Positions 33,201-44,610 of a DNA stretch of 64,000 bases are shown here, piece after piece. The DNA is from Labyrinthula sp. Ha (Eukaryota > Sar > Bigyra > Labyrinthulida > Labyrinthulaceae), in NCBI GenBank assembly GCA_015227615.1, contig JAALGZ010000017.1, forward strand, positions 310,001 to 374,000. Direction: 5' to 3'. Position numbers and translations under genes: made by a program. The notes beneath the pieces are model-generated. The model searched no databases. It was not told the origin of the DNA and saw nothing but the letters and a program-made list of their open reading frames with translations. Every line of letters starts with the position of its first letter. The stretch's first letter is position 1.

Positions 33201-33846
33201 GTTAGAATTAGTTTATCTTAACTTCTAGGCCGAGCTTTTACGAAATTGTATTATTTTATTGAATATGTAGAAAATATGTTTTCAGACAAGAAAACTGATT
33301 CCTGTGTAACAAATATGTTTTCAAGAGGAAAGAATATCTTCATTGCTTATCACTAGCGATTAATGTCAATTAAATCAGAGAATGGGAATTTACTAAACTT
33401 TTGCAAATATAGCAATTGTGGTCATGACGAATCTCTTCGGAGCATCCTTTTACAATGAAGAATTTAACCTCACGTCTAAAATAGTGCTTTCAATTCTTTC
33501 ATAGTTCAGGTATAAGTTATTCTTGAATCCGTGTAACGAACAAAGATATCAAGAGTCAAAATGTCATGTTAACTATTATCTTTTGCTATTACTTCACTAC
33601 ATAGAAGCAATCATCAAATTTATTGTTATGCATCTGTCATCATCGTAAGAATATCAAGAGTCGGTTGATTATTGGTCCATATTAATTCATTTTATTTGAG
33701 TAAAAGAACATAGAGGAGTACCAAGAAGACAACATAAGGTTGTAAGCAATATTTTCTAACTTATTATAGTTGCTGAGACATAAAATTTTCCGAGTTTGTT
33801 TTTCCGGAATTTTATACAAGCATATATATATGTGTGTGTTATGTAA
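30247..33846. other. intergenic desert, AT-rich
   Basis: About 3.6 kb with no gene recognised. It ends with a short TA/TG microsatellite (about 33822-33840) beside the MULE end. Confidence 0.5.
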
Positions 33847-34140
33847 GGATCGTTTTTTTTTGACTCCGGAGTTATTGACTCCACTTTTCTGATTGGCCGA
33901 AAATGGAAATTACCCAAAACCAAAACTCAAAATAAATGTAATCGAACCAACAAATTGGGAAACTATATCAAAATTGTGAAAGAACGATGGTCGGGAACAA
34001 GAAAAGATGAAATGAGAATGAAACCTCGATCATGTTGAACTGTCTCTGCTTTTGCATGTATTCAAAAAAAAATATATTATTTTTTAGGTTATTCAAACAT
34101 TTTCCAGCTGGATTATTATATATGTAAAAGATAAAGCAAA

Positions 34141-34300
34141 AAGCTCAAGAAGTTGCACTGAAGCTTAATTTATATTTCAAAAAGAAAAAGAAAGCTCAAG
34201 ACGTTCAACTGAAGTTTAATTTATATTTTAAAAACAAGAAGAAAGCTCAAGACGCTCAACTGAAGTTTAATTTAAATTTTTATATGAAATGAAAAAGAAA
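34141..34300. repeat. 51-bp tandem repeat inside the MULE end
   Basis: Three units start at 34141, 34192 and 34243; the core is AAGCTCAAGACGTTCAACTG. The 51-bp period equals 17 codons, and one plus-strand frame stays open across all units (KAQDVQLKFNLYFK per unit). The same array occurs inverted in the right copy near 43250-43400. Confidence 0.7.
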
Positions 34301-34754
34301 GCTGAACTCGTTTTATACATTTGAAAATTTAATTTATACATGAAAATTAAAAAAAAAAGGATTTTAAAGACATTAACAAAAAGAACAGTTAATTTTATAT
34401 ATAAAAAAAAAGGATTTAATTCAACATGAACAAAATCAAAACTGAAGAAAAGGTAAATCATTTTAAAATATTTACTTAATTAAATTTTAATTTGAAAAGA
34501 GATGGGGTTTAGGCTGAGTGTTTAAAAAAAATATTTTAATTTTAGAAAGGTTGGTCAATAATTCAGAAATAAAGTTCAAGTCAAGAGTTCAAGGAAAATA
34601 TGATTTGATTACTTTTTAACTTTTTTGACCCCAAGTTAAGACGTGCTTTATGTTTTTCAACATCACCCTTTTATGTTCTTTTTCTCTTGGCTCGTTATTT
34701 CATGTTCAAATTTGATTCCATGTTTACTGGTTTTTCTTGACTTAGATCTGTTAC

Positions 34755-36854
34755 TTACTCAAGTTTTGGCTCATAGAAAACCCTATCCGTATTATTACGA
34801 AGTGACTTGCGCATCATTCTCATGGCAGCAAAAGTATTACGGCAACCTTCGTTTATCTGAGATGCTTCGGTGTCCAGCAACTTAGTTTCAGCAAACATTT
34901 TTGAATATTTACTTGAAGGTTTGACTGGTGTTTTGAAGTTTTGCAGATACGGAACTTGAACTCTAAACTCCATCGTCATCGGTTTTATTGCTGGAAGCCT
35001 GCGCAGTGTTGTCAATGCTCTCTTGTGCAAAGGATGATTATGGTACTTCTACCTAGATAACAAATATTTTGGATCAAAAAAATCTAGACCAAGTTGGACA
35101 CATATCCATGGAAAATATCTACATGGAAAATACATATTGGCCCACACTGAACATGTGCACGATGAAAATGTTGACCCGTTCTTCTCAATTAGTTCTACGA
35201 TGAAATTTCTTTCCTGTTTCTCATCTTTTACCTCAAATTCAACCTCAGATTAATACATTCGGATATAGGTACAACACATCTCCCTACTCTCATTTTCCTG
35301 AATATTCTTAATCTCAGATGAAAGTTTAGCATCAGATGATATTAATGATCTCAGCTTCTGGATAGTGCCGTTGACATATTTCTGAATAAACCCACCAAGA
35401 TAATTCACAACCTCATCCAACATCCATTTCAGTTGAGATTTTCTCAAAGTGCCCCTACTTTTGAAACTACTATGCACAGATTCAACTCTTTGTTTAGTTT
35501 TATTGTTGAAAGTTAAGCTTTTTTATGTGAAAGTCCAACAAATGGAGTTTTTTCTTCTTTAATTAATTTTTAAGAAATCTTGTTGAGATGGGTTTTGGTA
35601 ACGTTTGAGCAGGGTTTCAATAAAAGGTACAAGTGCAGATGGTGGAATTAATGTTTTGCACAAGATTTTTTTATATTTTCCCTGAAATGTGATGAATCTT
35701 CGTCAGACAAAGACTTGCAACACGAAGATAAACTGGGAAGCAAATGCTTCAGAGATTGAATGTGAGTAGAGTGAAGCTCCCTAGCAGCTTTTGCAAGTGA
35801 CCTAGATCCATCACTCATGAGCACTCTGGCACCTGTAAGGCCAATAAATCTCAAACCTTTTACCTCGTCTAAGCTGTTCTCTGTTTCCATGAAGCTACAT
35901 CCAAAGAAAATGGACCTGAAGAAACAATCAACACCCACTGGCATCATCGCTAACATTTTATACCCAGAGATGTCGTGGGTCGTATCTATCTGGATACAGT
36001 CGCTGTAGATGGATGCCAGTTGTTTCTGTTCCGCTTTCTGAAGTGTTAATCCAACAAAGCTGTGTCTTGTCATGAGCAGATATATTGAAGTAGAGTTCGA
36101 ATTTTCTACCTCTGGCTTGACAACGATAACCACATTGGACCAATACCTCCATATTACTCTCTCCTTTATCTTCTCTGCTGACCCTTGCCTTCAACATCTC
36201 ACGTTAGATCTAACTTTTGTCCTAGAAAATTCCTGCAATAGTCCTATGAAGATCTAATTCTGCTGCATCAATTGAAGTTTCAGCTCTACATAATGTATGT
36301 AAAGTTTCCAGTTCAGCTTCTGTTAAGCTATTTAAGTACTCCTTCAATGTTGAGAACTTTCTAAAGTCAAGTCCAATGTATTCCTACTTGATTTCTTGAA
36401 AGAAATAAGCGTTCTTCTTTATGTCAAACTAAAGATTAACTTCAAAAGTGCAATTCTTCGAGCTAGTGCAAACAAATTTACATCTTCGTAACTTAGCTAA
36501 TTGAATTTTAAGCTTTTCCTCTGATTCTGACTTGGTGAAGTTGTGTGATGGCTTATTTCTAGTTTGAAAGCGTCCTGCAACGTAGTTTTTAAATATTTCA
36601 AACATTTCTTCGGCAGAGCTAGAAGTCTTTAAGGCCCAGCTTCCATCTAAGTTCATTTTTTTCTGTTTTCGTTTATGTTTTTTGTGTTTTTTTTTCGTAT
36701 CCTTTCGGTTCAAATTGTTATTTTTGTGCCCTTCAAATTCCCAGACGAATTCCAATCCCGTCCCTTGAAAAATTTCGCCGAGTATGAAAATTTTTGTTTC
36801 TGCGCACTCAAAATCCAGGCAAAGTATAATATTATTTTTTGAAAATCTGACCAA
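34755..36854 (-). pseudogene. MULE transposase with SWIM finger, broken (left copy)
   Basis: Read on minus, the N-terminal part (36854-36429) has a basic stretch and a C-x-x-x-C-like region (CKFVCTSSKNC) that may be a FAR1/FLYWCH-type DNA-binding finger. The MULE catalytic domain follows (36133-35648): IDTTHDISGYKMLAMMPVGVD holds the first catalytic Asp and VLMSDGSRSLAKAARELH the second. Then come RVESVHSSFKSRG, the usual post-catalytic segment, and a SWIM finger SCTCSVWANMYFPCRYF (C-x-C ... C, with the usual final His replaced by Tyr). Three TAG codons lie between the first two parts. Further breaks occur at A-rich runs, with TAA codons before LKKKK and before SEVEFEV. The copy cannot make an intact transposase. 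Confidence 0.8.
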
Positions 36855-36896
36855 TCAGAATTGAGTATTGTGTTTGATGCTGTCGTGTAAAAATCC

Positions 36897-37439
36897 TTTC
36901 CTGAGAAAATGAAAACAAATCCAATCAAAGACAAAGAAGAAATCCATGAAATTTTATCAATGAATATATTGAATAATACGTTTTGATAATATAAAAACTA
37001 AATACCAATCATGTTATCAATGAACCTCTATTCTTCTATCATTCATACGCACAAGTAGTCAGACACTAAGCAGTCGAGTGTACGACTCTCTCCATACTGA
37101 CTGTTTACACTTTACATAGTTATAATACAATATTACATTACTGCACAATTGGTGCAACTTTACATAATACATTTTTACTAATACATAAGCACCGGAAACA
37201 ACAGATCGTAAAACCTCAATATCTCAACAACTACCGGGAGTTAAAAGACGTTACTTATATCATTTTAAAGCTCTCTTAAATCTCTTTCAGTTAATTTAAT
37301 TTAATATACGTATCCTCATACACATATAGACGATACGGACAATTACTTGTCTAACTCAAGTCATTGAAGTCGACAGAGTTTAGAAGTTTCTCCACAACAA
37401 ATCTTTCTTCTATTCGAGAGAGTTGTTTATGTAATTTAT
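36897..37439. other. spacer between MULE and membrane protein gene
   Basis: AT-rich, no gene seen. Confidence 0.5.
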
Positions 37440-37770
37440 TTAGATAAAGTTTTTCTCTACAACTAAGTATTTTTTATTTAGTTTTATGAACCAACTCAAT
37501 TCTAGTGGGTTAATTTTATTCATTGTATCAATTGTATTTGCATGAGTATCGATGATTTTGTTATGTTCTCGAAGTGATAAGAAAACCAGGGCAAAAAAGA
37601 AAAGGAATATTTTTTTATGCAATATTTGCACATTTTGTTTCAGAGAAGGAATATCCACTATATTTATTCTTCCCAAATATAATTTCCAGAATATGTTCAA
37701 ACAAAAGCTTCTTCAGCAGGTCAAACTTTTCAAATATACTTTCTATAAGAAGTTAAAAGTTAGTTCTTAG
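37440..37770 (-). other. possible 3' exon(s) of the membrane protein gene
   Basis: Two minus-strand frames stay open past the stop of the gene at 37771. One (to about 37636) reads SIFEKFDLLKKLLFEHILEI and could be joined by a 54-nt GT-AG intron. The other ends at 37440 and has one hydrophobic segment (IFLFFFALVFLSL). A strong GTAAGG donor and a branch-like CTAAC before TTATAG occur at the junction. No single model is decisive. Confidence 0.25.
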
Positions 37771-38910
37771 CTACCTTACATAGTAATATCCTCTACTCTT
37801 GAATAAACCAAACTGAACATATTTATTATACCATTCTGAATAATAATGCTTTTCTAAAGCAAAAGAGTGGAAACATAAGAATAAGATTAGTAAGTTTATT
37901 CCAGCCCAAATGAAAAATCCACGAAGACCGCTCTCAGAGTTTTTTATTTCGTTTCCAATATCCAGTGATATCTCAACATTACTTATATTGTAAGTATTTA
38001 TATGTTCAATAAGGGCTCTAAGTTTTTGGAGAGCATATATCGCGAAAGGTAGCATCATGAAAGGTGCGGATAAACCACCATTCACTTCAAAGAAAGCTAA
38101 TATATCAATAGGGACATCGTCACCTTCATAAGGGTAGTTATAATTTTTAGCCTTGCTGTAGTTATACATTTTAACGAACCCAACCGTACTAAAGACGGAT
38201 AATATCCAGAGTCCAAAAAGTAGCAGACATAAATATGAATATTTAATGCCACCAAGATTAAGTATGTTTGCCACCTCGTCAACTTGCTGAAGTATAGAAG
38301 AAGATTCTGTTCCTTCACAAACATCTTCAATAAGTTTTAAGTTCTTGGAATAGTTCAAAGGTATATTTTTTTCTATTTCTGACTGTATGAAGAAAGTTGA
38401 GTTAAGTGTAGAAAATGTATGAAGTAAAATACAATCTATCGAAGTTTGGTTTTCTAAGCAAGCACTTGAACTTAATAACTCTTCGCTTTGTATTGATGCA
38501 AAGGGTATTATTTCTACTACAGGGGAAACTTCTTGTAATATTGTTGAATAATATGAGTCCAAACGTAATTTCATAGTTTCCAAATATTCTTTACAGTTTG
38601 TAAATTCAGTATTTATAATATTTTCTCTTTCAGCACGTCTTAAATTAGTTCTAAAGCTTTCTCTCTCATAAAGTAGGGTAAAGTTTATAAATTTAGTTGA
38701 AGCAGGGTGAATAAAGTGTTCTATTAATAAAGGTTCTTCATATGTTGGACATTCCGTGTAAGGAAGAAACTTAGTTTTCTTGTAAGCAAATTCTATGTCA
38801 AAACATAGCTCTGGTATATCTCTAGTTTGAGTTAAACCAGATATTCTAATAATATTTCCTTCTAGGGACAACAGCGTGAGCCAAGTAAATGTAAGAGTCC
38901 AAAGTATCAT
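37771..38910 (-). CDS. orphan multipass membrane protein with signal peptide
   Basis: The protein has 379 residues from ATG 38910. MILWTLTFTWLTLLSLEG is a signal peptide. About 200 residues of extracellular domain follow, with several cysteines and N-x-S/T sites (NFT, NQT, NST, NYS), a Glu/Arg-rich helical region and a hydrophobic middle. Three strong membrane segments follow, at about 225-245 (YLCLLLFGLWILSVFSTV), 278-297 (GLSAPFMMLPFAIYAL) and 330-350 (GFFIWAGINLLILFLCF), and a short C-terminus. I do not recognise the family. The gene lies between two inverted MULE copies and its frame appears intact, so it is not an obvious part of them. The C-terminus may continue in another exon downstream. 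Confidence 0.65.
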   Translation of the reverse strand: MILWTLTFTWLTLLSLEGNIIRISGLTQTRDIPELCFDIEFAYKKTKFLPYTECPTYEEPLLIEHFIHPASTKFINFTLLYERESFRTNLRRAERENIINTEFTNCKEYLETMKLRLDSYYSTILQEVSPVVEIIPFASIQSEELLSSSACLENQTSIDCILLHTFSTLNSTFFIQSEIEKNIPLNYSKNLKLIEDVCEGTESSSILQQVDEVANILNLGGIKYSYLCLLLFGLWILSVFSTVGFVKMYNYSKAKNYNYPYEGDDVPIDILAFFEVNGGLSAPFMMLPFAIYALQKLRALIEHINTYNISNVEISLDIGNEIKNSESGLRGFFIWAGINLLILFLCFHSFALEKHYYSEWYNKYVQFGLFKSRGYYYVR

Positions 38911-41320
38911 TATTATGCCTTTGACTTATTGTTTGCTAGATAAAATATTTAATTTTATTCTGTGATATTTTCTGAATTCGTTTTATTTACAAAATAATTT
39001 ATATTTACTCCCAATGAATAAGAATTCGAGACTAATTGCAATATATCTTTCCAATACTATTCAACCAATACTTGTTCTTGTTCTTGAAAATACTTAAACA
39101 CTATTTGTTACTTTAGTTTTCTGTTTTCATTTCTCTATTCTAAGGCTTTATTCTTAAACTTCGAAACTTTAGTTATATTATATTAAATCTATTATTTCTT
39201 TCAAACTTCTAAAAACAAGATTATATTATTTTTTTCAAAAATTTCTTTATAATTTTTTATGATTATTTATACAAAGTTAATTTATTTCGAGACTAAAGTA
39301 TAATATAATTCAAATTCTTTTTCAATACCAATACTTCTTTTATATATATTATCGAGATTATAACTGATTTGATTCATACTTCAAGTCTGTAGATTCTATT
39401 TTGGGAACCATATCGAATATGTTCATTATAGACAAGTATGTAAATAAAAAGAAAACCTAATATATATAATATTTAAAAATCTTGATTGGATGAATGTAGA
39501 CTATATTTAATATAGAAAATAATTTCAATCATAGAATACTAAATATATATATATATATATAGAACTAAGTTTTAGGAATAATATTAACTATCTATTCAGA
39601 AGACATGTTTTCAAGTGACAAATGACAAAGTTATATATCTTTATTCAGACCTTGTTCACACTGACATATATTTGTTAAGTTGATTTATTTCATTCCAAAG
39701 AAAACATAAGTGCTGTCTTATACAATTAGCTCTAGACATCTGCTCGTTCATGGCTAAAAAAACTCAATTATAAAGCGAGAGATAAACTGCCTAGAGGCCC
39801 TAGCTATTGAAACCAACAAGACAACTTTACTTGTGCAAACTTTACTTTTTTATTAAATTGCAAGGATTAATTGAACTTATTGTATACTTTCCAAACCGGG
39901 ACAGAGTCCATTCCATCTTTGAATTCACGAAAGATTAAGACCATAAAAATCTCTTTCCCTGACCTACATAAAGAGAAGTGTAGTAGCTATAACTCTATTT
40001 ATAACAGAGGTATCTGCAGACATCAAACAATCGGAAATGATAGATTCCATTCCTAATATAAAGAAGTATGTACTATTTGATTTAGAAGGTTGATAGCAGT
40101 ATTACGTTCTACCATCACATAACCCAAGTATTTAGTATACATCACGAGGGTTTTAAATGTTTTTTCGAAGACGTTGCAAGGTAGTTCTATATGCTAAACT
40201 TTAAAAAAACTATGACTATTCCACAAGAAAATGATGTTGAGAATATTTTTTTTGTTGAAACTCATTGCAAATAAAATTCTTGAATCCACTAATGATGATG
40301 CACTAGGTGACTAGTTGGAGCAGGCGAAAATTTATAGAACTTAATTAGAATTACAATTGTATTTGCTATGTAAAAAAAAGGCAATGAATATGAATTTTTC
40401 GAACACCTATTGAGGGCAATAGAAGATGGGATAATAATTCACTTAATGTTTCCACATAAGTAAAGAGAGGCTCAGCAACTTTACCAAAAACCCAAGGAAT
40501 ATTAGTATCGAAGAAGTGACACATGGTAGGAAAATATAAATTGTGAGAAACTCTACAGTGCCTATAAAGGTAAAGATTGGAAAGAATACTGGTGAATATC
40601 ACCGCTTAAACTAATTGATCCCCTTGATTTCATGAGACGACGGTAGATTAGCTTTAGAACAAGTAATCCTTTTAAAGATTAAAAAATATTTTGCGTACAA
40701 GTTGCTACTGCAAAAACAATTTCATCTCGCAATGAAGAGAAATTTGTTAAAAGGAGTAGTAAAAATATAGGAAGTGAAATCTGACAACATTGCTCGTTTG
40801 AAACGAGGTAATTTACTCAATGCGGAATTGGTAATAGATTGAATATCAGTAATAGGAGCTGCGTAATTACTATCTTAAAGCATTAGTGTTTTAGAGCTTA
40901 AATGTTATAGTAGATTCGATATGACTAATTGTTATTCTATACATAGCTTTGAGGATTTCTTGTAAGCATAAATGCATATATGGCGCATGTTTTGTTCTTA
41001 ATTCTTAAGAACAAAATTTGATAAATAAACGTCGATAAAACTGAAAATTCAAAGAAAATTTATCATATGTGCAGCTAGGGCCTAAGGTAGAGATAGGGGT
41101 ACTATCCCGCTATAACGTATCGATAAGGATTTGATGTATGACGTTATTATACTCTTAGATAGAGTAATTTGATTGGTAGATAGTTTTTATCATCACTATA
41201 TTGGATTAGGCCATAGTGAAGAATTCAGCTAATTCTACTTAACAACGAAAACAACAAAATAATGAATATGCACTAGGCAAACCCGTCAGAAAACTTTTGG
41301 AGGAGATTCAAACATTAAAG
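38911..41320. other. intergenic, AT-rich
   Basis: I see no gene. A (TA)n microsatellite lies near 39546-39562. A CCAAT at about 39064, 155 bp upstream of the membrane protein start, may be promoter. Confidence 0.5.
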
Positions 41321-42835
41321 GCTACAGCAGAATTAGCTCCTCATATGACTTTTGCAGGAATTTTCTAGGACAAAACTTAGAACTATCCTAAGATGTTGAA
41401 GGAAACGGCCAACAGAGAAGATAAATGACATAGTAATATATGGGTATTGGTCCAATGTGGTCATCGTTGTCAAGCCAGAGGTGGAAAATTCGAACTCTGA
41501 TTCAGTAGATTTGCTCATGACAAGACACAGCTTTGTTGGATTAACATTTCAGCAACCGGAACAGAAACAACTGGCATCCATCTACAGCGAGTGCATCCAG
41601 ATAGATACGACCCACGACATCTCTGGGTATAAAATGTTAGCGATGATGCCAGTGGGTGTCGATTGCTTCTTCAGGTTCATTTTCTTTGGATGTAGCTTCA
41701 TGGAAACAGAGAACAGCTTAGACGAGGTAAAAGGTTTGATATTTATTGGCCTTGCAGGTGCCAAGGTGCTCATGATTGATGGATTTAATTCACTTGCAAA
41801 AACTGCTAGGGAGCTTCACTCTACTCACATTCAATCTCTGAAGCATTTGCTTCCCAGTTTATCTTCGTGTTGCAAGTCTTTGTCTGACGAAGATTCATCA
41901 CATTTCAGGGAAAATATAAAAAAATCTTGTGCAAAACATTAATTCCACCATCTGCACTTGTACCTTTTATTGAAACCCTGCTCAAACGTTACCAAAGCCC
42001 ATCTCAACAAGATTTCTTAAAAATTAATTAAAGAAGAAAAAACTCCATTTGTTGGACTTTCACATAAAAAAGCTTAACTTTCAACAATAAAACTAAACAA
42101 AGAGTTGAATCTGTGCATAGTAGTTTCAAAAGTAGGGGCACTTTGAGAAAATCTCAACTGAAATGGATGTTGGATGAGGTTGTGAATTATCTTGGTGGGT
42201 TTATTCAGAAATATGTCAACGGCACTATCCAGAAGCTGAGATCATTAATATCATCTGATGCTAAACTTTCATCTGAGATTAAGAATATTCAGGAAAATGA
42301 GAGTAGGGAGATGTGTTGTACCTATATCCGAATGTATTAATCTGAGGTTGAATTTGAGGTAAAAGATGAGAAACAGGAAAGAAATTTCATCGTAGAACTA
42401 ATTGAGAAGAACGGGTCAAAGTTTTCATCGTGCACATGTTCAGTGTGGACAAATATGCATTTTCCATGAAGATATTTTCCAAGGATATGTGTCCAACTTG
42501 GTCTAGATTTATTTGATCCAAAATATTTGTTGTCTAGGTAGAAGTACCATAATCATCCTTTGCACAAGAGAGCATTGACAACACTGCGCAGGCTTCCAGC
42601 AATAAAACCGATGAGAACAGAGTTTAGAGTGTAAGTTCCAGATCTTCAAAACTTCAAAGCATCAGTCAAACCTTCAAGTAAATATTCTATAATAGTGGCT
42701 GAAGCTATGTTGCTGGGCACCGAAGCATCTCAGACAAACGAAGGTTGGCGTAAAACTTTTGCAGCCATGAGAATGATGCGCAAGTCACTTCGTAATAATA
42801 CGGATAGGGTTTTCTATGAGCCAAAACTTGAGTAA
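41321..42835 (+). pseudogene. MULE transposase, broken (right copy)
   Basis: It carries the same domains as the left copy from the catalytic region onward: IDTTHDISGYKMLAMMPVGVD, a second Asp in VLMIDGFNSLAKTAREL, RVESVHSSFKSRG and a SWIM-like segment, ending PKLE then TAA at 42835. The same breaks as in the left copy occur: after KKSCAKH, before LKKKK, and after TYIRMY. Both catalytic Asp codons are kept although the frame is lost. Confidence 0.78.
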
Positions 42836-43249
42836 GTAAAAGACCTAAGTCAAGAAACAACAGTAAACATGGAATCAAATTTGAACATGAAATCACGAGC
42901 CAAGAGAAAAGAATATAAAAGGCTGGGGTTAAAAAGAATCAATCGCGTCTGAATTTAGGATGAAAACAATTAAAAAGTAATCAACTCATACTTTGCTTGA
43001 ACTCTTGACTTGAACTTTATCCATATATATTCTTTTTCCAAATACCCAACCCAACCCCATCCCTTTTCAAAGTAAAATTTAATTAAGCAAACATTTTAAA
43101 AATAATATACCTTTTCTTCAGTTTTGATTTTGTTCATGTTGAATTAAATCCTTTTTTTTTATATATAAAATTAACTGTTCTTTTTGTTAATGTCTTTAAA
43201 ATCCTTTTTTTTAATTTTCATGTATAAATTAAATTTTCAAATGTATAAA

Positions 43250-43420
43250 ACGAGTTCAGCTTTCTTTTTCATTTCATATAAAAATTTAAATTAAACTTCA
43301 GTTGAGCGTCTTGAGCTTTCTTCTTGTTTTTAAAATATAAATTAAACTTCAGTTGAACGTCTTGAGCTTTCTTTTTCTTTTTGAAATATAAATTAAACTG
43401 AACTCCGACGTTTTGTGATT
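43250..43420. repeat. 51-bp tandem repeat, inverted copy
   Basis: Inverted counterpart of the array at 34141-34300. Two complete units are almost identical to it; a third, toward 43400, is diverged. Confidence 0.6.
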
Positions 43421-43756
43421 TTTTTTCAAATATGAATTAAATTTAAATCGAAATTTTTTTAGCTTTCTTCTTTTCTTCTGTAAGAACATCCAATTTAAAA
43501 ATGTTTAGGTAACCCAAAAAATAATATAATTTTGGTTTTTTTACATGAAATAGTGAACATACATTAAATTGATCAAGTTTTCATTGTCATTTCATCTATT
43601 CTTGTTGCCGATCATCGTTCTTTCAAAATCTTAGTACAGTTTTCCATTTTGTTGGTTCGATTGCGCTTATTTTGTTTCTTTTTGGTGGAAATGTTATATT
43701 CCGCCAATGAAAAAAGTGCAATCAATAAGTCCGGAATTATTTAAACCTAACCATCC

Positions 43757-44610
43757 GTTATTGAGATATATGGAGTTAGGGTAATATCATATTGTTAAAT
43801 GTTGATATTGATGAATCGTGATGACGTGGATTGATGTAATGTTCACATACGCAGTAAGGCCAGCAGATTGGAAACAAACCTAAATAGAAAAAGCGGCGAC
43901 TGAATAATATTAGGGAGGGGAGGGGTTAGGCGATTAAATGCTAAAGAAATAATATATTTAATATCAAGAATAACGAAGAAAAAGACTTTTTAGAGAAAGC
44001 AATTAAGCAAGAATAGGTTTATATTCAGATAATATTTTGTCCTATCGTTATGTTAGCAATTTTTTAGATATTCAGAAATTTGGAGCAAAAGCTAAGAGAG
44101 ACTTAAGAATCTATAAAAGGTGTTGAAAAATAAAGTCTTTTGATTTCAACCAGTTTAGTTACTCTGTTATTCTTAGGAAAGCTGAAAGAGGATTTGCTGA
44201 CATTTCCTAGGGTTGGAACTTTGTCTTATTGCAAAAAATAGTTTGGAATGTATATAGTTTCATCTGGGTTTATATAACAGAAACTTAATTCTCCCGAAGA
44301 AAATTTCATTCAGTTTTGGGTAGAAAATAAGTTTGTTGCTCTGCCATAATTTGTTAATAAATCAAGAGTATATTTTGGCAAGCTATCATAGCCAGACATA
44401 CTTGAACAAGAAATAGTACCTGTCAAGAGATTTAGAGTAGACTTTGCAATGTTTTAGATATCCTAGCATATGTTGAAAAAAAGATATTTTTGGTTGTACT
44501 TATGGAAACTACAAGAATATATTCTATGTCTTGATGTATGAACCCCTGATAACTAAGGGAGAGTTTAAGTTAACAGAACTTAGAACAATAGCAACAAACT
44601 TCTTGAAGAA
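43757..44610. other. spacer between MULE and the giant gene
   Basis: AT-rich with no recognised gene. It contains TGACGTGG at 43822-43829 and the 3' region of the giant gene. The giant gene may have further small 3' exons here, but none could be supported. Confidence 0.45.

Larger units (their letters stand above)
33847..36896 (-). mobile_element. Mutator-like element (MULE), left copy
   Basis: Both ends start with GGAT when read inward (33847 and 36896), and about 45-50 bp inside each end is CTGATTGG, giving degenerate terminal inverted repeats of about 50 bp. The element is about 3.05 kb and carries a broken MULE transposase on minus. The outer end is shared with a second copy in inverted orientation (end at 43756), which supports the boundary. 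I could not identify a target-site duplication. The flanks differ from those of the right copy. Confidence 0.72.
41321..43756 (+). mobile_element. Mutator-like element, right copy, 5'-truncated and inverted
   Basis: Homology to the left copy starts near 41321 and runs to the GGAT end (as ATCC) at 43756, in opposite orientation. Large parts are identical or nearly so (for example the 75-codon segment at 42113-42340), while the outermost 150 bp and the 41321-41420 part are clearly more diverged. The N-terminal finger region and inner inverted repeat are missing. Confidence 0.72.

Noticed and set aside
34755-36854. Alternative genetic code (TAG or TAA read as amino acid)
   Set aside because: In-frame stops are seen only in transposon remnants and doubtful exons. 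RPS15A and BUD23 end with TAG, and AMMECR1, the B12D gene, the phosphagen kinase and the G-alpha-like gene end with TAA at the expected family lengths.
33847-43756. Inverted segmental duplication as source of the two MULE copies
   Set aside because: Homology stops at the element ends; the outer flanks are unrelated and the right copy is truncated on the inner side, so separate insertions fit better.
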